Below, one piece after another: positions 60,913 to 64,000 of a stretch of DNA of 64,000 nucleotides (the first letter of the stretch is position 1; each line of letters opens with the position of its first letter). The position numbers and the translations under genes were made by a program. The notes below the pieces were generated by a model. The model was not told where the DNA came from and did not search any database. It worked only from the letters and a program-made list of their open reading frames with translations. The stretch is from Mesorhizobium sp. J428 (GTDB taxonomy: Bacteria; Pseudomonadota; Alphaproteobacteria; Rhizobiales; Rhizobiaceae). Location of the stretch: contig NZ_JAJOMX010000001.1 of the NCBI RefSeq assembly GCF_024699925.1, forward strand, positions 62,001 through 126,000, written 5' to 3'.

Positions 60913-62088
60913 ATGATGAGACACGCCCTCGCGGCTGCCACGGCCCTTACGCTGCTTGCCGGCCCCGCCTTCGCCCAGACCTGCGGCGGCGACTTCAACG
61001 CCTGGCTGGACGGGATGCGCGCGGAAGCGCAAACGGCGGGCGTCGGCGAACGCGGGCTCGAGGCCCTTGCCGGAGTGCAGATGGACACGAGAGTCCTCTC
61101 ACGCGACCGCGCGCAGGGAGTGTTCGCTCAGAATTTCATCGAGTTCTCCAGCCGCATGGTCTCGGGCTACCGCCTGAAACAGGGTGCCGCGAACCTGAAG
61201 AAATATGCCGATGTCTTCGCCCGCGCCGAGGCCGAATACGGCGTGCCCGGCCCGGTCATCGCCGCCTTCTGGGCGCTGGAGACGGATTTCGGCGCCGTGC
61301 AGGGCGACTTCCACACGCTGAGCGCACTCGCGACACTTGCGCATGACTGCCGCCGGCCCGAACTCTTCCGCCCGCAGATCGTGCCGCTCTTGACCCTGAT
61401 CGACCGCGGCGTGCTGCCGGCCGACGTGCAGGGCGCCTGGGCCGGCGAGCTCGGCCAAACGCAGATCCTGCCCTCCGACTACCTCGAGAAGGGCCGCGAC
61501 GGCGACGGCGACGGGCTCGTCGACCTGCGCAACGACCCCGCCGACGTGATCATGACCACGGCCAACTTCCTCAAGTCGATGGGCTGGCGCGCGGGCGAGC
61601 CCTGGATGCAGGAAGTGCGCGTCCCAGCCGAGATGGACTGGGCCGACAGCGGCCGCGAGAACCAGCATCCGCGCTCGCACTGGGCCGCGGCCGGCGTCAC
61701 CGCCCGCGATGGCTCGCCGCTGCCGGCCGACGCCCAGCCGTCGAGCCTCGTCCTGCCGATGGGGCGGAAGGGTCCGGCCTTCCTGATCTATCCGAACTTC
61801 GACGTCTATCTCGAATGGAACCAGTCCTTCGTCTACACGCTGACGGCCGGCCATCTCGCCGCCCGCTTCGCCGGCGAACCCGCCTACGACAAGCGCAATC
61901 CGGACCGGGCGCTGACCATCGAGGAGATGAAGCACTTGCAGGAGAAGCTTGCCGCGCGCGGCCACGACGTCGGCAAGATCGACGGCGTGCTGGGCACTGG
62001 CACGCGCACCGCGCTGCAGAAGGTCCAGGCCGAGCTCGGCCTGCCCGCCGACGGCTGGCCGACGCAGCAGCTCCTCGTCATTCTCTGA
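60913..62088 (+). CDS. lytic murein transglycosylase, MltB type (SLT_2) with peptidoglycan-binding domain
   Basis: This 391-residue exported protein has a signal peptide (MMRHALAAATALTLLAGPAFA, cleavage before QTCGG). The SLT_2 domain contains PVIAAFWALETDFGAVQGDF with the catalytic glutamate, WAGELGQTQILPSDY and DPADVIMTTANFLKSMGW. A C-terminal peptidoglycan-binding domain carries KHLQEKLAARGHDVGKIDG. The start at 60913 follows GGAG at 60902. It ends ten bases before the LrgA-like gene, so the two are probably co-transcribed. Confidence 0.93.
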   Translation: MMRHALAAATALTLLAGPAFAQTCGGDFNAWLDGMRAEAQTAGVGERGLEALAGVQMDTRVLSRDRAQGVFAQNFIEFSSRMVSGYRLKQGAANLKKYADVFARAEAEYGVPGPVIAAFWALETDFGAVQGDFHTLSALATLAHDCRRPELFRPQIVPLLTLIDRGVLPADVQGAWAGELGQTQILPSDYLEKGRDGDGDGLVDLRNDPADVIMTTANFLKSMGWRAGEPWMQEVRVPAEMDWADSGRENQHPRSHWAAAGVTARDGSPLPADAQPSSLVLPMGRKGPAFLIYPNFDVYLEWNQSFVYTLTAGHLAARFAGEPAYDKRNPDRALTIEEMKHLQEKLAARGHDVGKIDGVLGTGTRTALQKVQAELGLPADGWPTQQLLVIL

Positions 62089-62098
62089 GAACGGCGCG

Positions 62099-62515
62099 AT
62101 GACCGCCGGCGGCGATCCCTCTCCTCCTCCCGCCGCGCCGCTCAACCTTCCCCGCGCGATCCTCGCGCTGCTTGTGTGCCAGCTGGCCGGCGAGACGATC
62201 GTTCTGGTCGCCCGCTCGGTCTATCCGGCAATCGCCTTTCCCGGCCCGGTCGTGGGCATGGCGCTGATGTTCGTCCTCCTCGTCTGGCGCAAGGGACCGG
62301 ACGACGGGCTGGACGCAGCATCGGGCGCGATCCTGCGCAACCTGTCGCTGCTCTTCGTGCCGGCGGCGGTCGGCATCGTGCAATACGGCCCGGTGCTGCG
62401 CGATTTCGGCCTCACGCTCGCCGTCGCCCTGATCGCGTCGACCGTGCTGACGCTGCTGGTCACGGTCGGCGTCTTCCTCCTCGTCGCCCGGCTGCAGGGG
62501 AAGGATGCGGAATGA
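62099..62515 (+). CDS. CidA/LrgA family membrane protein
   Basis: This 138-residue protein has four hydrophobic segments and the LrgA motifs PGPVVGMALMFVLLVWRKG, LSLLFVPAAVGIVQYG and TVLTLLVTVGVFLLV. CidA/LrgA proteins were first described as holin-like and are also linked to pyruvate or other small-acid transport with LrgB. It overlaps the lrgB-like gene by four bases. Confidence 0.9.
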   Translation: MTAGGDPSPPPAAPLNLPRAILALLVCQLAGETIVLVARSVYPAIAFPGPVVGMALMFVLLVWRKGPDDGLDAASGAILRNLSLLFVPAAVGIVQYGPVLRDFGLTLAVALIASTVLTLLVTVGVFLLVARLQGKDAE

Positions 62516-63231
62516 GGCCAGACATCGTCTCGATCTGGGTCTATCTTTCCGCCTCGCCGCTGACCTGGCTGACGGCGACGCTCGCGGCCTATGTCGCGGC
62601 CGACTGGATTGCGGCGCGCCTCGGCAGGCGTCCGATCGCCAATCCGGTCGTGATCGCGGCGGCGATCCTCGCCGTACTCCTGATCGCCACCGGAACCGAC
62701 TACGCCACCTACTTCGAGGGCGCGCAGTTCGTGCATTTCCTGCTCGGCCCGGCGACGGTGGCGCTTGCGATCCCGCTCTGGCGCAACCTCGCCATGGTCC
62801 GCCGTGCATTGCTGCCGATGGCCGCGGCACTCCTCGCCGGTTCGGTGACGGCGGCCGTAAGCGCGGTCGCCATAGCCTGGACGTTGGGCGCGCCGGCCGA
62901 CGTGCTCGCCTCGCTCGCACCGAAATCGACGACAGCGCCGATCGCGATGGAACTGTCGAAGAGCCTCGGCGGCATTCCGGCGCTGACCGCCGTGCTCGTC
63001 GTGATGACCGGCATCATCGGCGCCGTCGTCGTGACACCCTTGATGAACGCGCTGAAGATCACGAACTACGCCGCGCGCGGCTTCGCCGTCGGCGTGGCCT
63101 CGCACGGCATCGGCACGGCGCGCGCCTTCCAGGTGTCGGAGATCGCCGGCACTTTCGCCGGCATCGCCATGGGTCTCAACGGCGCGCTGACCAGCCTTCT
63201 GGTGCTGGTCTGGCTGGCGCTGCTCGGCTGA
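62512..63231 (+). CDS. LrgB family membrane protein
   Basis: This 239-residue inner-membrane protein has the LrgB pattern: FEGAQFVHFLLGPATVALA, ASLAPKSTTAPIAMELSKS, GGIPALTAVLVVMTGIIGAV and SHGIGTARAFQVSE. It has about six to eight helices and partners with the LrgA-like protein directly upstream, to which it is translationally coupled. The pair follows two peptidoglycan hydrolases in the same direction, which suggests a link with cell wall turnover. Confidence 0.92.
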   Translation: MRPDIVSIWVYLSASPLTWLTATLAAYVAADWIAARLGRRPIANPVVIAAAILAVLLIATGTDYATYFEGAQFVHFLLGPATVALAIPLWRNLAMVRRALLPMAAALLAGSVTAAVSAVAIAWTLGAPADVLASLAPKSTTAPIAMELSKSLGGIPALTAVLVVMTGIIGAVVVTPLMNALKITNYAARGFAVGVASHGIGTARAFQVSEIAGTFAGIAMGLNGALTSLLVLVWLALLG

Positions 63232-63234
63232 GCC

Positions 63235-63536
63235 TCAGTCGGCGTCGCATTCCCATTCCATCTCGGACACGAACACGCTTTCGGTGACGACGTCGCCGCT
63301 CGGATCGATCAGGTCGCCGATCAGGTAATAGTCGCCGTCCTCCCCCTGCTCCTCGCCGATAAGATCGAGCGACCAGGAAAGCCCGATCCGGCTGCCGTCG
63401 CTCCAGTCGGGATGGATGTCCTCATAGTCCGGCGACGCGAGGATTCGCGCGCTGCTGGAGATCGGCGAACAGGTGGCGGAAGTGCGGGCGACGCGGCGAA
63501 GGCGAGCAGGACGGCAAGGGCCAGGCGCATGGGCAC
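63235..63536 (-). CDS. small exported acidic protein; frameshifted
   Basis: A signal peptide (MPMRLALAVLLAFAAS) is read in one frame from 63536. After about 63490 the coding-like sequence continues in another: SATCSPISSSARILASPD, then DIHPDWSDGSRIG, SWSLDLIGEEQGEDGDYYLI and DPSGDVVTESVF, ending in EMEWECDAD. The 302-base span is one base short of whole codons, so one missing base would give a secreted protein of about 100 residues. The mature part is acidic. No family is recognised. Confidence 0.5.
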
Positions 63537-63613
63537 TCCAGGGGTTTGCGGCCGCGCTGCGGCGACCAGACAGGCGGGTGCAGGATAGATCGCCGTGCGG
63601 CGGGATTGAGGCG

Positions 63614-64000
63614 TCAGGCCGCCGCAGGCTGAAAGACAAACTCCGACGTCACTTCCAGCGCGTGGTCCTGGCGGGCAGGCGTGTCATCCTGGGGCCGATG
63701 GCCCGAGATCGCCGCATCCCGCGCATGGATCAGGTCCGCGATCCGCTCCTCGTGCGCAACGAACATCGCGGTCAGCCAGTGGTTGACGAGATAAGACGGC
63801 CTCGGCATCTGCACGTCGAAGCGCGACAGCAGCGCGATCGTGGGTTCCGCGTCCAGCCAGTCGTCGCCGACCACCCACTGGTTGACGGTAAAGATCCGCA
63901 GTGGCCTTCCGTAGGCATCCACGCCGATCGCCGCGAGATGATGGATCGGACCGCCAACGCCATCAGGGCGCACAAAACAATGGAAGTGGCCGTGCTCAGC
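63614..64000 (-). CDS. DUF6969-like protein, partial
   Basis: This gene runs off the right edge. The visible 128 residues begin AEHGHFHCFVRPDG and include HLAAIGVDAYGRPLRIFTVN and QWVVGDDWLDAEPTIALL, ending in FVFQPAAA. The HGHFHxF plus GRPLRxFTxNxW pattern resembles DUF6969 proteins. No function is established. The start must lie to the right of the window; the internal GTG at 63973 is not preferred because the frame is open and conserved upstream. Confidence 0.6.
   Translation of the reverse strand, partial: AEHGHFHCFVRPDGVGGPIHHLAAIGVDAYGRPLRIFTVNQWVVGDDWLDAEPTIALLSRFDVQMPRPSYLVNHWLTAMFVAHEERIADLIHARDAAISGHRPQDDTPARQDHALEVTSEFVFQPAAA

Overview
This window looks like chromosomal DNA from a rhizobial alphaproteobacterium (Hyphomicrobiales, probably near Mesorhizobium/Phyllobacteriaceae). 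The reasons are high G+C, a complete division and cell wall (dcw) cluster in rhizobial order running mraZ to ftsZ and on through lpxC-bamD-recN-ligA, betaine-lipid genes btaAB, LigD, and several short DUF1127-type proteins. I see no insertion sequences, prophage, CRISPR array or tRNA gene.

Layout. 1-3361: the end of a corrinoid-activation (ASKHA) protein, a DUF1127-like protein and two tandem paralogous alpha/beta hydrolases. 3365-5895: LigD (frameshifted). 5984-8190: a LysR regulator divergent from short basic proteins, with strong terminators. 8335-13581: a GlxA-type regulator, NhaA, a DUF1194 protein, a small stress-like cluster (DUF6766, KTSC and two short proteins) and a DUF421 protein. 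13640-17981: aldo/keto reductase, hexapeptide transferase, CreA, cytochrome b561, SCO protein and PrmA. 18065-21348: a small DUF1127-like protein, aminopeptidase P and AzlCD.

21433-46929, all on the minus strand: read in transcription order, mraZ-rsmH-ftsL-ftsI-murE-murF-mraY-murD-ftsW-murG-murC-murB-[unknown gene]-ddl-ftsQ-ftsA-ftsZ-lpxC-bamD-recN-ligA. Most junctions overlap by 1-4 bases. An unrecognised 182-residue protein with an internal duplication sits between murB and ddl. Upstream of mraZ lies a promoter covered by three 10-bp-phased TGGG repeats, and beyond it the RNase P RNA gene. 47971-50746: a lytic transglycosylase, an amidase, a DjlA-like protein and a small lipoprotein. 50869-56407: a MarR regulator divergent from a 5-oxoprolinase-type hydrolase, a cupin, and an ArsR/SRPBCC pair. 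56480-58466: btaA-btaB behind a five-unit, 11-bp-phased Pho-box-like array. 58475-64000: a serine hydrolase, a GH25 muramidase-MltB transglycosylase-LrgA-LrgB run, and two poorly characterised genes at the right edge.

A recurring feature is that nine genes need a net one-base shift to restore their full reading frame: ligD, the DUF6766 gene, ligA, ftsA, murG, murF, ftsL, btaA and the gene at 63235. Several of these are normally essential, so most are better explained as indel errors in a draft or long-read assembly than as true pseudogenes. They are given here as full-length genes with the probable break point stated.
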